A stretch of 64,000 nt of DNA from Streptomyces sulfonofaciens (GTDB lineage: Bacteria; Actinomycetota; Actinomycetes; Streptomycetales; Streptomycetaceae), in NCBI RefSeq assembly GCF_014656295.1, contig NZ_BNCD01000004.1:124001-188000 (forward strand), written 5' to 3'. The notes below the pieces were generated by a model. That model saw nothing but the letters and a program-made list of their open reading frames with translations. It searched no databases and was not told the DNA's origin. This document shows positions 51,530-59,440 of this stretch, in pieces. A program made the translations under genes and the position numbers. Position 1 is the first letter of the stretch. Every line of letters begins with the position of its first letter.

Positions 51530-52603
51530 ATGCAGCTCGGGATCAACCTCGGCTACTGGGGCGCCGGAATGGACGCGGACAACCTCGCGGTGGCCCAGGA
51601 GGCGGACCGGCTCGGCTACGCCGTGTGCTGGGCGGCGGAGGCCTACGGCTCGGACGTCCCCACCGTGCTCTCCTGGGTGGCCGCGAGGACCGAGCGCATC
51701 GACGTCGGCTCGGCGATCCTCCAGATCCCCGCCCGCCAGCCCACCATGACCGCCATGACCGCGGCCACCCTCGACACGCTCTCCGGCGGCCGTTTCCGCC
51801 TGGGCATCGGCGTGTCGGGCCCGCAGGTCTCCGAGGGCTGGTACGGCGTCAAGTTCGACAAGCCGCTCGCCCGCACCCGCGAGTACGTCGAGATCGTCCG
51901 CAGGGCGATGTCCCGCGAGCGGCTCAGCTACGAGGGCGAGCACTGGACGCTGCCGCTGCCCGGCGGGCCCGGCAAGCCGCTGAAGCTCATCGTGCACCCG
52001 CAGCGCGAGCACATCCCGCTGTACATCGCGGCCATCGGCCCGAAGAACCTGGAGCAGACCGGCGAGATCGCCGACGGCGCGCTGCTGGTCTTCGCCGCAG
52101 CGGAGCACCTGGAGGAGACGGCGCTCCGCCACCTGCGCGCCGGGCGCGAGAAGGCCGGCGCCACCATGGAGGGCTTCGACGTCGTCCCGACGCTGCCGAT
52201 CGCCGTGGGCCCCGGCGGCACGGCGGGCGGTGACGAGGACGTGCACGCCCTCGCCGACCTCTTCCGCCCCTACACGGCCCTCTACGTGGGCGGGATGGGC
52301 AGCCGCAGGCAGAACTTCTACAACCAGCTCGCGCAGCGCATGGGCTACGAGAAGGAGGCCGCGGAGATCCAGGAGAAGTACCTGGCCGGGGACAAGGAGG
52401 GCGCGGCCGCCGCCGTGCCGCACCGGCTGATCGACCAGACCGCGCTGCTCGGTTCCGTGGCCCGTATCGCCGACCGGATGCAGGCCTACGCGGACGCCGG
52501 CGTCACCACGCTGACCCTGTCCCCGGCGGGGTTCACGCTCGACGAGCGCATCGCGTCCCTCAGGGCCGGCACCGAGGCCCTGGAGCGCGCCGGTCTCGCC
52601 TAG
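51530..52603 (+). CDS. LLM-class F420-dependent oxidoreductase
   Basis: 357 residues of luciferase-like TIM-barrel fold. Seen: MQLGINLGYWGAGMDADNLA, VLSWVAARTERIDVGSAILQ, PARQPTMTAMTAATLDTLSG, GRFRLGIGVSGPQVSEGWYG, and IPLYIAAIGPKNLEQTGEIA. This form (LGINLGYWG start) is the F420-dependent group in actinobacteria rather than the FMN bacterial luciferases. The ATG at 51530 starts the fold directly. It is divergent from the aldo/keto reductase. Substrate unknown. Confidence 0.9.
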   Translation: MQLGINLGYWGAGMDADNLAVAQEADRLGYAVCWAAEAYGSDVPTVLSWVAARTERIDVGSAILQIPARQPTMTAMTAATLDTLSGGRFRLGIGVSGPQVSEGWYGVKFDKPLARTREYVEIVRRAMSRERLSYEGEHWTLPLPGGPGKPLKLIVHPQREHIPLYIAAIGPKNLEQTGEIADGALLVFAAAEHLEETALRHLRAGREKAGATMEGFDVVPTLPIAVGPGGTAGGDEDVHALADLFRPYTALYVGGMGSRRQNFYNQLAQRMGYEKEAAEIQEKYLAGDKEGAAAAVPHRLIDQTALLGSVARIADRMQAYADAGVTTLTLSPAGFTLDERIASLRAGTEALERAGLA

Positions 52604-52896
52604 CGGCGGCGGACGGGCCCGGGACCGGGGAGGGCCGGTCCCGGTCAGGCCGAGGCCCCGGTCAGGCCGAGGCCGCGGTCCCGGGCAGCATGAGATCCCG
52701 GACAGCCGAGGTCTCCGGCCGGAACGCGCCCCGGGCCGCGCCCGGTCCCCGTCCGGGGCCGAGCCCGCATCGGGCCGGATGCACGAAAAAGCAGCCCATC
52801 CTCCCTCTTTCGGTCGATTCACACGATACAGATGTTGCCGTCCGTCCATGTCCGCATTTGACTCGATCTCTGCGGACCCCTGCACGGAGGTATCGG

Positions 52897-53691
52897 ATGC
52901 TTTCGGCCAAGAGTCTCTTCATGGAGATCCTCGACAACGACGAGTCGTTCCGGCTCTTCTGCTCCATCGCGGCCAGCGGTGAAACCCAGGGCGGCTGGGA
53001 GAACAGCCGTATCGCGGCGCTGATCCCAGAGGAGGAACGGGCACTCGCGCCGAAGGTGGCCCGGCACGGCGCGGACGAGGACAAGCACGGGCGGATCTTC
53101 CGCGCCCTGCTGAAGAAGCGCGGGCTGCGCCCGGTCGACGTACCGCGCGAGACCGACTACACGCTCCTGCTCGAACAGCACGGCATCGGCCTCGCCCACG
53201 ACAAGCTCAGGCGCGACGAACAGCTCACGGTGCCCGACATCATCGTGTACCTGGCGCACAGCAGGGTCACGGAGCAGCGCGCCGCCGAGCAGATGGCGCT
53301 GCTGCGCCGCCTGTTCGACGACCACCCCGAGGTCGGCCGCGCGGTCCGGATGATCGCCGAGGACGAGGACAACCACCTCGCGTACTGCCACGAGGAACTG
53401 CTGCGCCTCGCGCGCGCCGGCCACGGGCGCAGCATCCAGCGCGCGCTGCGGGAGTGCGCGCACGCCGAGATCCGGGTGCACCGCGACGTCAGCCTGGCCG
53501 TCATGGGCCACATGGGCCGCATCCTCGGCTGGTCCCGGGCCAGGACGGCGCTGGTCGGCGCGGGCATCCACGCCACCTACGGGTACGAGCGGGCGGGCGG
53601 CTGGCGCCGCATGGTGAGCCTGAGCATGCCCGAGCGCCGCAACGCGCTGGGCGGCCCCGCCACGCCGGAGCCCGCGCCCGAGTACGCCTGA
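52897..53691 (+). CDS. Ferritin-like diiron-type protein
   Basis: 264 residues, nearly all helical. Candidate di-metal ligands are the repeated E-x-x-H pairs: HGADEDKHGRIF, RVTEQRAAEQ, AEDEDNHLAYCHEEL and ECAHAEIRVHRD. The pattern fits the ferritin-like superfamily proteins conserved in Streptomyces (MLSAKSLFMEI start). Its role (iron handling or oxidase-type chemistry) is not established. The ATG at 52897 follows ACGGAGG. It stands alone between LLM and CorA genes. Confidence 0.82.
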   Translation: MLSAKSLFMEILDNDESFRLFCSIAASGETQGGWENSRIAALIPEEERALAPKVARHGADEDKHGRIFRALLKKRGLRPVDVPRETDYTLLLEQHGIGLAHDKLRRDEQLTVPDIIVYLAHSRVTEQRAAEQMALLRRLFDDHPEVGRAVRMIAEDEDNHLAYCHEELLRLARAGHGRSIQRALRECAHAEIRVHRDVSLAVMGHMGRILGWSRARTALVGAGIHATYGYERAGGWRRMVSLSMPERRNALGGPATPEPAPEYA

Positions 53692-53825
53692 GGGCCCGGC
53701 GGGCGGGCGGTGCGCCGGGACGTTTCCGCGCGGCTCCGGCACGGCGCCCGTCTGCCGGGCCGGGCACCGGGCGCCCGCCGAAAGGACGAGGGATGCCGAG
53801 AGGGGCCGTCCCGCGGTGGCGGCGG

Positions 53826-54833
53826 CTAGAGCCACCCGCGGTGCTTGAAGAGCCGGTACAGGAGGATCTCCAGAGCGGCCATGAGGGCGATGACCGCCGG
53901 GTACGACCAGATCCAGTGCAGTTCGGGCATGTGGACGAAGTTCATGCCCTCGATGCCCGCGATCATGGTGGGCACGGCGGCCATGGCGGCCCAGGCCGAG
54001 ATCTTGCGCATGTCGTCGTTCTGCCGCACGCTCATCTGCGCCAGGTGTGCCGAGAGGATGTCCGACACCAGCCGGTCGAGGCCCTCCACGGACTCGTTGA
54101 CGCGCGTGAGGTGGTCGCTGACGTCGCGGAAGAACGGCTGGGCGGTGGGCGCCACGAACGGCACGGCCGTCGAGAAGGGGCCCGAGCCCGACAGCCGGGT
54201 CACCGGCACGGCCAGTGGCCCCGTGGCCCTGCGGAACTCCAGGATCTGCCGCTTGAAGCGGTAGATGCGCGACGCGGTGGAGCGGGCGCCGCCGCTCTCC
54301 GGCGAGAAGACCTCCGCCTCCAGCTCCTCCAGATCGGCCTGCAGCTCCGTCGCCACGTCCAGGTAGTGGTCGACGGTCGTGTCGGCGACCGAGTACAGCA
54401 CCGAGGTCGGGCCGTGCTTGAGCATGTCGGGCTCCGCCTCGAGGCGCCGGCGGACCGCGGACAGTGGTGAGATGTCGCCGTGCCGTACGGTCACCACGAA
54501 CGAGTCGCCGAGGAAGAGCATGACCTCCCCCGAGGAGACCTCGTCGTTGCGGGCGTCGTACGCGACCGGCTTGAGGACCACGAACAGGGAGTCGTCGTAG
54601 ACCTCCAGCTTCGGCCGCTGGTGCGCCTTGAGGGCGTCCTCCACCGCGAGGACGTGCAGCCCGAACTCGTCGGAGATGTGCTCGAACTCCTCCTGCGTGG
54701 GCTCGTACACCCCGATCCAGACGAACGCGTCCCCCTGCGCACGCGCCTGCGCCAGGGCGTCGGAGAAGTCCGAAGGACCCTCGGTGCGGTGTCCGTCCCG
54801 GTAGATGGCGCAGTCCACGATCACGGCGGGCAT
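53826..54833 (-). CDS. CorA-family magnesium/cobalt transporter
   Basis: 335 residues. A large N-terminal cytoplasmic domain (to about 265) has the family-typical long helices (SDHLTRVNESVEGLDRLVSD and LSAHLAQMSVRQND), then two membrane helices. The ion-selectivity loop signature is GMNFVHMPEL (GMN motif), followed by YPAVIALMAALEILLY and a basic tail KHRGWL. The channel conducts Mg2+ as a pentamer. The ATG at 54833 was chosen at MPAVIVDCAIY, the usual start of the family; upstream frame is non-coding. Confidence 0.92.
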   Translation of the reverse strand: MPAVIVDCAIYRDGHRTEGPSDFSDALAQARAQGDAFVWIGVYEPTQEEFEHISDEFGLHVLAVEDALKAHQRPKLEVYDDSLFVVLKPVAYDARNDEVSSGEVMLFLGDSFVVTVRHGDISPLSAVRRRLEAEPDMLKHGPTSVLYSVADTTVDHYLDVATELQADLEELEAEVFSPESGGARSTASRIYRFKRQILEFRRATGPLAVPVTRLSGSGPFSTAVPFVAPTAQPFFRDVSDHLTRVNESVEGLDRLVSDILSAHLAQMSVRQNDDMRKISAWAAMAAVPTMIAGIEGMNFVHMPELHWIWSYPAVIALMAALEILLYRLFKHRGWL

Positions 54834-55145
54834 TCTTCCGTGCGCCGGGCCGGGGCGCATCCCCTCGTGGCTGTGCGTTGCGCCGCATTTCGTGCCCACC
54901 CGCCGGCCCCGCGGCCGCCGGCCCCGCGAGTGCCGCCGCCCGTGCCGGTGCGGCCGTGTGCCCCGGGTGCCAGGACACCGCCGTTGGGGCCTGTCGTTCG
55001 GATCAGGCCGGGCTCGCGAGCCCTGGCACGCGCGTCTGCGGCGTCGTCGTCGGTCCCCGACGCTCGGCGTCGGCTCCCTCCTCCGCCTTGCGGCCGGGCG
55101 CACCGGGCCCCGCTCCCCGATCCAGCCCGATGCGAGGGAAAGACC
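54834..55145. other. Intergenic region with hairpins after the LacI gene
   Basis: 312 bases. GGCCTG...CAGGCC (54988-55009) and the perfect 14-bp palindrome GGGCTCGCGAGCCC (55010-55023) lie back to back and may end the LacI-gene transcript. Nothing else recognised. Confidence 0.5.
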
Positions 55146-56186
55146 CTAGGTGCCGGGTACCGGGTCGGCGTCCGGCACCCGTGCCGTGCTGTGCCTGACC
55201 ACCAGCTCGGTGCCCAGTTCGATACGCGGTTCCGTGGCCTCCCCGCGGCGCAGCCGGAGCACCATCTGCGCCGCGGTCTCGGCCATCCTGCGCAGCGGCT
55301 GGTGGACGGTGGTGAGGGCGGGGCTCGACCAGCGGGCCAGCGGGATGTCGTCGTACCCCACCACGGACAGGTCGGTGGGCACCCTCAGGCCCCGCACCCT
55401 GGCCGCCTCCAGCACGCCGAGGCCCTGGAGGTCGCTGCCGGCGAAGATCGCGGTGGGCGGCTCCGCGTGGCCCAGCAGGGTCTCGGCATGCTGGAAACCG
55501 CCCTGTACGTGGAAGTCGCCGAACCGGACCAGCTCGGGGTCCACCTCGATCCCTGCCATGCTCATGGCCGAGCGGAAGCCGTCCACACGGGCCAGCGAGC
55601 AGAGCATGTCCTCGGGCCCGGAGATGATGGCGATCCTGCGGTGCCCCAGCTCGATGAGGTGGCGGGTGGCGGCGAGGCCGCCCGCCCAGTTGGCGGAGCC
55701 CACGGAGGGCACATCGGGTTCGGGGTCGCCGGCCGGATCGACGATGGCGAACGGGATGGCCCGTGAGCGGAGCTTGTGCTTCAGCTCGTCCGGCAGGGTC
55801 GAGAAGACCAGCACCACGCCGAGCGGCCTGCGCCGCAGCACGCCGTCGATCCACTCCGGTCCCGGCGCGTGCCGGGTGCCCGACTCGGTCAGCACCACGC
55901 TGGCACCCGCCGACTTGGCGACGTTCTCCACTCCCCGGATGAGTTCCATCGCCCAGGTGCTCTCCAACTCGTGGAAGACGAGCTCGATGAGCGGCGCCTC
56001 GGAGGCGGCCGCGGAAGTGCGCCGGTAGCCGTGGGCGTCCAGGAGGCTTTCGATCCTCACCCTGGTCGGCGCGGAGACGTCCGGCCGGCCGTTGAGGACC
56101 TTCGAAACTGTCGAAAGAGAGACGCCAGCCTTGGCCGCCACCTGCGCCAGGGTGACGCGCCCGGTGGGCTCATCGTCGTCACGCAT
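55146..56186 (-). CDS. LacI-family repressor of the sugar ABC/GH3 operon (BxlR-like)
   Basis: 346 residues: an N-terminal LacI headpiece (TLAQVAAKAGVSLSTVSKVL, hinge HGYRR) and a periplasmic-binding-type effector domain (LIELVFHELESTWAMELIRG, RPLGVVLVFSTLPDE, IAIISGPEDMLCSLARVDGF, VVGYDDIPLARWSSPALTTV). It is divergent from a sugar-binding protein gene, the standard position for a local repressor; the layout and operator resemble the bxlR-bxlEFGA locus for xylo-oligosaccharides. The ATG at 56186 has no good ribosome site; GTG 56213 is possible. Confidence 0.9.
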   Translation of the reverse strand: MRDDDEPTGRVTLAQVAAKAGVSLSTVSKVLNGRPDVSAPTRVRIESLLDAHGYRRTSAAASEAPLIELVFHELESTWAMELIRGVENVAKSAGASVVLTESGTRHAPGPEWIDGVLRRRPLGVVLVFSTLPDELKHKLRSRAIPFAIVDPAGDPEPDVPSVGSANWAGGLAATRHLIELGHRRIAIISGPEDMLCSLARVDGFRSAMSMAGIEVDPELVRFGDFHVQGGFQHAETLLGHAEPPTAIFAGSDLQGLGVLEAARVRGLRVPTDLSVVGYDDIPLARWSSPALTTVHQPLRRMAETAAQMVLRLRRGEATEPRIELGTELVVRHSTARVPDADPVPGT

Positions 56187-56226
56187 GGTGAGAAGGATAG
56201 GCCACCCGCACAAGTGGCGGTCGTCG

Positions 56227-56327
56227 ATAACGTTTTGATAGCGCCCTTCTCCGCATGTTGACCACTATGCGTCGCAGTCATACCGTCGCTCGGCAATGGA
56301 CTTTCGGCGATGCTGCCGAAACTTTCG
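56227..56327. promoter_or_regulatory. Operator region between the LacI and ABC-transporter genes
   Basis: CGAAACTTTCG at 56317-56327 is a perfect palindrome about its central C and fits the CGAAA-N-TTTCG element reported upstream of Streptomyces xylan-degradation genes. TTTCGGC-GATGCT-GCCGAAA (56302-56321) overlaps it. ATAACGTTTT at 56227-56236 is a second LacI-type candidate nearer the repressor gene. Confidence 0.65.
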
Positions 56328-56340
56328 AAGGGCGACGACG

Positions 56341-57639
56341 ATGAAGGCACCCGCACGGCTCCCACGTGCTCTCGCTGCCGCGACAGCCATGGTCATGGGG
56401 CTGTCATTGGCGGCCTGCGGCAACAGCGACTCCGGGGGCGACTCCAACACCTTCCACGTGCTGGTCTACGGGGACGCCGGCAACAAGGTGGAGAACGACA
56501 TCGTCGCGGAGTTCAACAAGACCTCGAAGGTCAAGGCGGTCCTGGACACCATTCCGGGCGCCGACTACCAGGCGAAACTGCAGACCATCATCAACACCAA
56601 GCAGGCCCCGGACGTCTTCTTCAACTGGGGCGGCGGCAGTATCAGGCCCTTCGTCAAGGCGGGCCTGCTGCAACCGCTCGACGACATGATCAAGCAGGAC
56701 CCCAAGCTGAAGAGCATGTTCCTGCCCTCGGTCTTCAACGCCGGCGAGGTGGACGGCAAGGCCTACGGCATCCCCATGCGCGGCACCCAGCCCGTCCTGC
56801 TCTTCGACAACAAGAAGGTGCTCGCCGAGGCGGGCGTCGAGCAGCCGAAGACCTGGGACGACCTGCTGGCCGCCGTCCCGAAGCTGAAGGCCCGGGGTGT
56901 CACGCCCATCGCCCTCGGCGGCGGTGACAAGTGGCCGACCCTGATGTGGTTCGAGTACCTCTACGACCGCATCGCCGGCCCCGATCTGCTGAAGAAGGCC
57001 CTCGCGGGCGACAAGGACGTCTGGGCGAGCGCCGACAGCAAGAAGGCGCTGACGACCATCAAGCAGCTCGTCGACACGGGTGCCTTCGGCAAGAACTTCG
57101 ACTCGGTGAAGTACACCGACGGCGGCTCGCCGACCCTGGTCAACAAGGGCAGGGCCGGCTTCGAGCTGATGGGTTCCTGGTACTTCTCGCAGCAGCAGGA
57201 CAGCGCCCCGAAGTTCGCCGCGGACGGCCTGGAGTACACCACCTTCCCGACCGTGCCCGGCGGCAAGGGCGACCCGGCCGACCTGGTCGGCAACACCAAC
57301 AACTACTACTCGGTGATGAAGAAGGCCCCGCACAAGGAGGCCATCGCCAAGTTCCTGGCCTTCATGTACTCGAACCACTTCATCAACGCCCAGTTGCAGA
57401 TCGGCAACCTCCCCACCACCACCAACACCAAGGACGCGCTGTCCGGCTCCAGCAACGCGAAGTACCTGCAGTACCAGTACGACCTGGTGGCCAAGGCGCC
57501 CGACTTCCAGCTCTCCTGGGACCAGGCCTACACCCAGGACAACTCCACCCCGCTGCAGACCGCGATCCAGCAGTTCTTCAACGGGACCATCGACCAGGAC
57601 GGCTTCATCAAGGCGATGCAGGGCCTGAACACCGACTGA
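56341..57639 (+). CDS. Sugar ABC transporter substrate-binding lipoprotein
   Basis: 432 residues: a lipoprotein signal (MVMGLSLAACG, lipobox LAAC with Cys 26) and a type-I sugar-binding fold: FHVLVYGDAGNKVENDIVAE, TKQAPDVFFNWGGGSIRPFV, YGIPMRGTQPVLLFDNKKVL, ALGGGDKWPTLMWFEYLYDR and GSWYFSQQQ. It would capture oligosaccharides outside the membrane for the two permeases downstream. The ATG at 56341 is the first codon after the operator. It resembles BxlE (xylobiose binding) by context, but ligand choice is inference. Confidence 0.93.
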   Translation: MKAPARLPRALAAATAMVMGLSLAACGNSDSGGDSNTFHVLVYGDAGNKVENDIVAEFNKTSKVKAVLDTIPGADYQAKLQTIINTKQAPDVFFNWGGGSIRPFVKAGLLQPLDDMIKQDPKLKSMFLPSVFNAGEVDGKAYGIPMRGTQPVLLFDNKKVLAEAGVEQPKTWDDLLAAVPKLKARGVTPIALGGGDKWPTLMWFEYLYDRIAGPDLLKKALAGDKDVWASADSKKALTTIKQLVDTGAFGKNFDSVKYTDGGSPTLVNKGRAGFELMGSWYFSQQQDSAPKFAADGLEYTTFPTVPGGKGDPADLVGNTNNYYSVMKKAPHKEAIAKFLAFMYSNHFINAQLQIGNLPTTTNTKDALSGSSNAKYLQYQYDLVAKAPDFQLSWDQAYTQDNSTPLQTAIQQFFNGTIDQDGFIKAMQGLNTD

Positions 57640-57683
57640 CGCACCGCCGAGCCACCGAACCCACCCGAGAGAGACACATTCCC

Positions 57684-58622
57684 TTGGTCACCCTCGCCGC
57701 ATCCACCCGGCATGGGCAGCGACGGCGGACACGGCGCCCGGTCGGCACCTCGGCCGGGCGTCCGGGCATCGCCTGGGCGCTGCCCGCCACCGCCTTCTTC
57801 GTCCTGTTCGCCATCGTCCCGCTGATACTCGTCGCCGTGCTCTCGTTCGCGAGCTGGAACGGGCTCGGCGCCCCGACGTTCAACGGCCTCGACAACTGGA
57901 ACAAGATCTTCGACGACCCGGTCATGATCAAGAGCCTGTGGCTGAGCGTGCTGCTCACCGCGCTCGGGGTCGTCGTCCAGACCCCGCTGAGCATCCTGCT
58001 CGGCGTGTGGGCGGCCGGGTCGGAGCGCAACCGGGCCGTCCTCTCGGCGGTCTTCTTCGTACCGCTGCTGCTGTCCGCCACCGCCGTCTCGATCCTCTGG
58101 CGCTCCCTGCTCGACCCGAACTTCGGCGTGCCCTCGCAGATGCAGTGGCTCTTCGGCGACGGCAACCTCTTCGGCAGCCAGGCCGGTGCCATCGGCGTAC
58201 TGGTCTTCGTCAGCGCGTGGCAGTACACCCCCCTGCACACCCTCATCTACCAGGGCGCCACCCGCGCCATCCCCGAGGTGCTGTACCAGGCCGCCGCCAT
58301 CGACGGGGCGGGCCGGGTGCGGCAGTTCTTCAACGTCACCCTGCCGCAGTTGCGCAACGCGATCATCACCTCGATGATCCTGATGATCGTCGGCGGCCTC
58401 ACGACCTTCGACACCGTGCTCATCCTGACCCAGGGCGGACCCGGCACGGACACCACCATCAGCGCGTACTACATGTACGACAAGGCGTTCAAGGGCTTCG
58501 ACTACGGCGCAGGCGCCGCCGTCGCCCTGCTGCTGGTCGTCGTCGCGACCGTGATCTCCCTGGTCGTGGTCCGCGTCTCCGGCTTCGACAGGATGGCCGG
58601 GACCCAGGAGGGCGTGTCATGA
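57684..58622 (+). CDS. Sugar ABC transporter permease 1 (MalF-like)
   Basis: 312 residues with six membrane helices, from LPATAFFVLFAIVPLILVAV to AVALLLVVVATVISLVVV. The EAA-type loop that contacts the ATPase reads YQAAAIDGAGRVRQFFNVTL, followed by LPQL. The start is TTG 57684 with GAGAGAGA 9 bases upstream. No ATPase gene is in the operon, so it probably uses a shared MsiK-type ATPase encoded elsewhere, as is usual in Streptomyces. Overlaps the next permease gene by 4 bases. Confidence 0.9.
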   Translation: MVTLAASTRHGQRRRTRRPVGTSAGRPGIAWALPATAFFVLFAIVPLILVAVLSFASWNGLGAPTFNGLDNWNKIFDDPVMIKSLWLSVLLTALGVVVQTPLSILLGVWAAGSERNRAVLSAVFFVPLLLSATAVSILWRSLLDPNFGVPSQMQWLFGDGNLFGSQAGAIGVLVFVSAWQYTPLHTLIYQGATRAIPEVLYQAAAIDGAGRVRQFFNVTLPQLRNAIITSMILMIVGGLTTFDTVLILTQGGPGTDTTISAYYMYDKAFKGFDYGAGAAVALLLVVVATVISLVVVRVSGFDRMAGTQEGVS

Positions 58623-59440
58623 GGCAGCGTCCCAACTACCTCGCGGGACTGGCCTCCCTGTGCTGGCTGGTCCTGATCGGCCTGCCCGTCTACGTGATGC
58701 TGGGCGCCTCGTTCCAGTCCCAGAGCGACTTCGGCGACACCGGACCGCTCGGCTGGCCGGCCCACTTCACCTTCCACAACTTCGTCTACGACTTCCAGAA
58801 CGGCTTCGGCCGGTACTTCCTGAACACCCTGGTCGTCACCGTCAGCGTGGTCGCGATCGTCGTGGTGCTCGTGCCGCCGCTCGCCTTCGCCATCGTGCGA
58901 GGCATCGGCCGCCGCTCCACGCGCAGCGTCTTCAGGCTCTTCCTGCTCGGGCTCGCCGTGCCCGCCCAGGCGGTGATCGTGCCGATGTTCTACGTGATGA
59001 GCGAGGTGGGGCTCTACGACAACCTCATCGGTGTCATCCTGCCCACCGCGGCCTTCTGCCTGCCGGTCTGCGCCCTGATCCTCACGGGCACCATGCGCGA
59101 GATCGCCCCCGAGCTGTTCGAGGCGATGACCGTGGACGGCGCCTCAACCCACCGGGTCTTCTTCCAGCTCGTGGTGCCGCTGTCCCGCGGGGGCCTGTCG
59201 ACCATCGTGGTCTTCTCCGCCCTCCAGGCGTGGAACGGCTTCCTCTTCCCGCTGGTGCTCACCCAGTCCGAGTCCAGCAAGGTGATCACGCTCGGCCTGT
59301 ACAACTTCCGCACGCAGTACGGCACGAACGTCCCCGGCCTGCTCGCTGCCGTCCTGATGTCCACCGTGCCCATCCTGCTCGTCTATCTCTTCGCCCGCCG
59401 CGCCCTGATCCAGGGATTGATGGGCGTGGGAGGAAAGTGA
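58619..59440 (+). CDS. Sugar ABC transporter permease 2 (MalG-like)
   Basis: 273 residues with six membrane helices (LVLIGLPVYVMLGASF at the start, AAVLMSTVPILLVYLFARRA at the end). EAA loop: FEAMTVDGASTHRVFFQLVV followed by PLSRGG. Starts at ATG 58619, overlapping the previous stop (ATGA), and its own TGA overlaps the GH3 start (GTGA), so permeases and glycosidase are translationally coupled. Confidence 0.92.
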   Translation: MRQRPNYLAGLASLCWLVLIGLPVYVMLGASFQSQSDFGDTGPLGWPAHFTFHNFVYDFQNGFGRYFLNTLVVTVSVVAIVVVLVPPLAFAIVRGIGRRSTRSVFRLFLLGLAVPAQAVIVPMFYVMSEVGLYDNLIGVILPTAAFCLPVCALILTGTMREIAPELFEAMTVDGASTHRVFFQLVVPLSRGGLSTIVVFSALQAWNGFLFPLVLTQSESSKVITLGLYNFRTQYGTNVPGLLAAVLMSTVPILLVYLFARRALIQGLMGVGGK

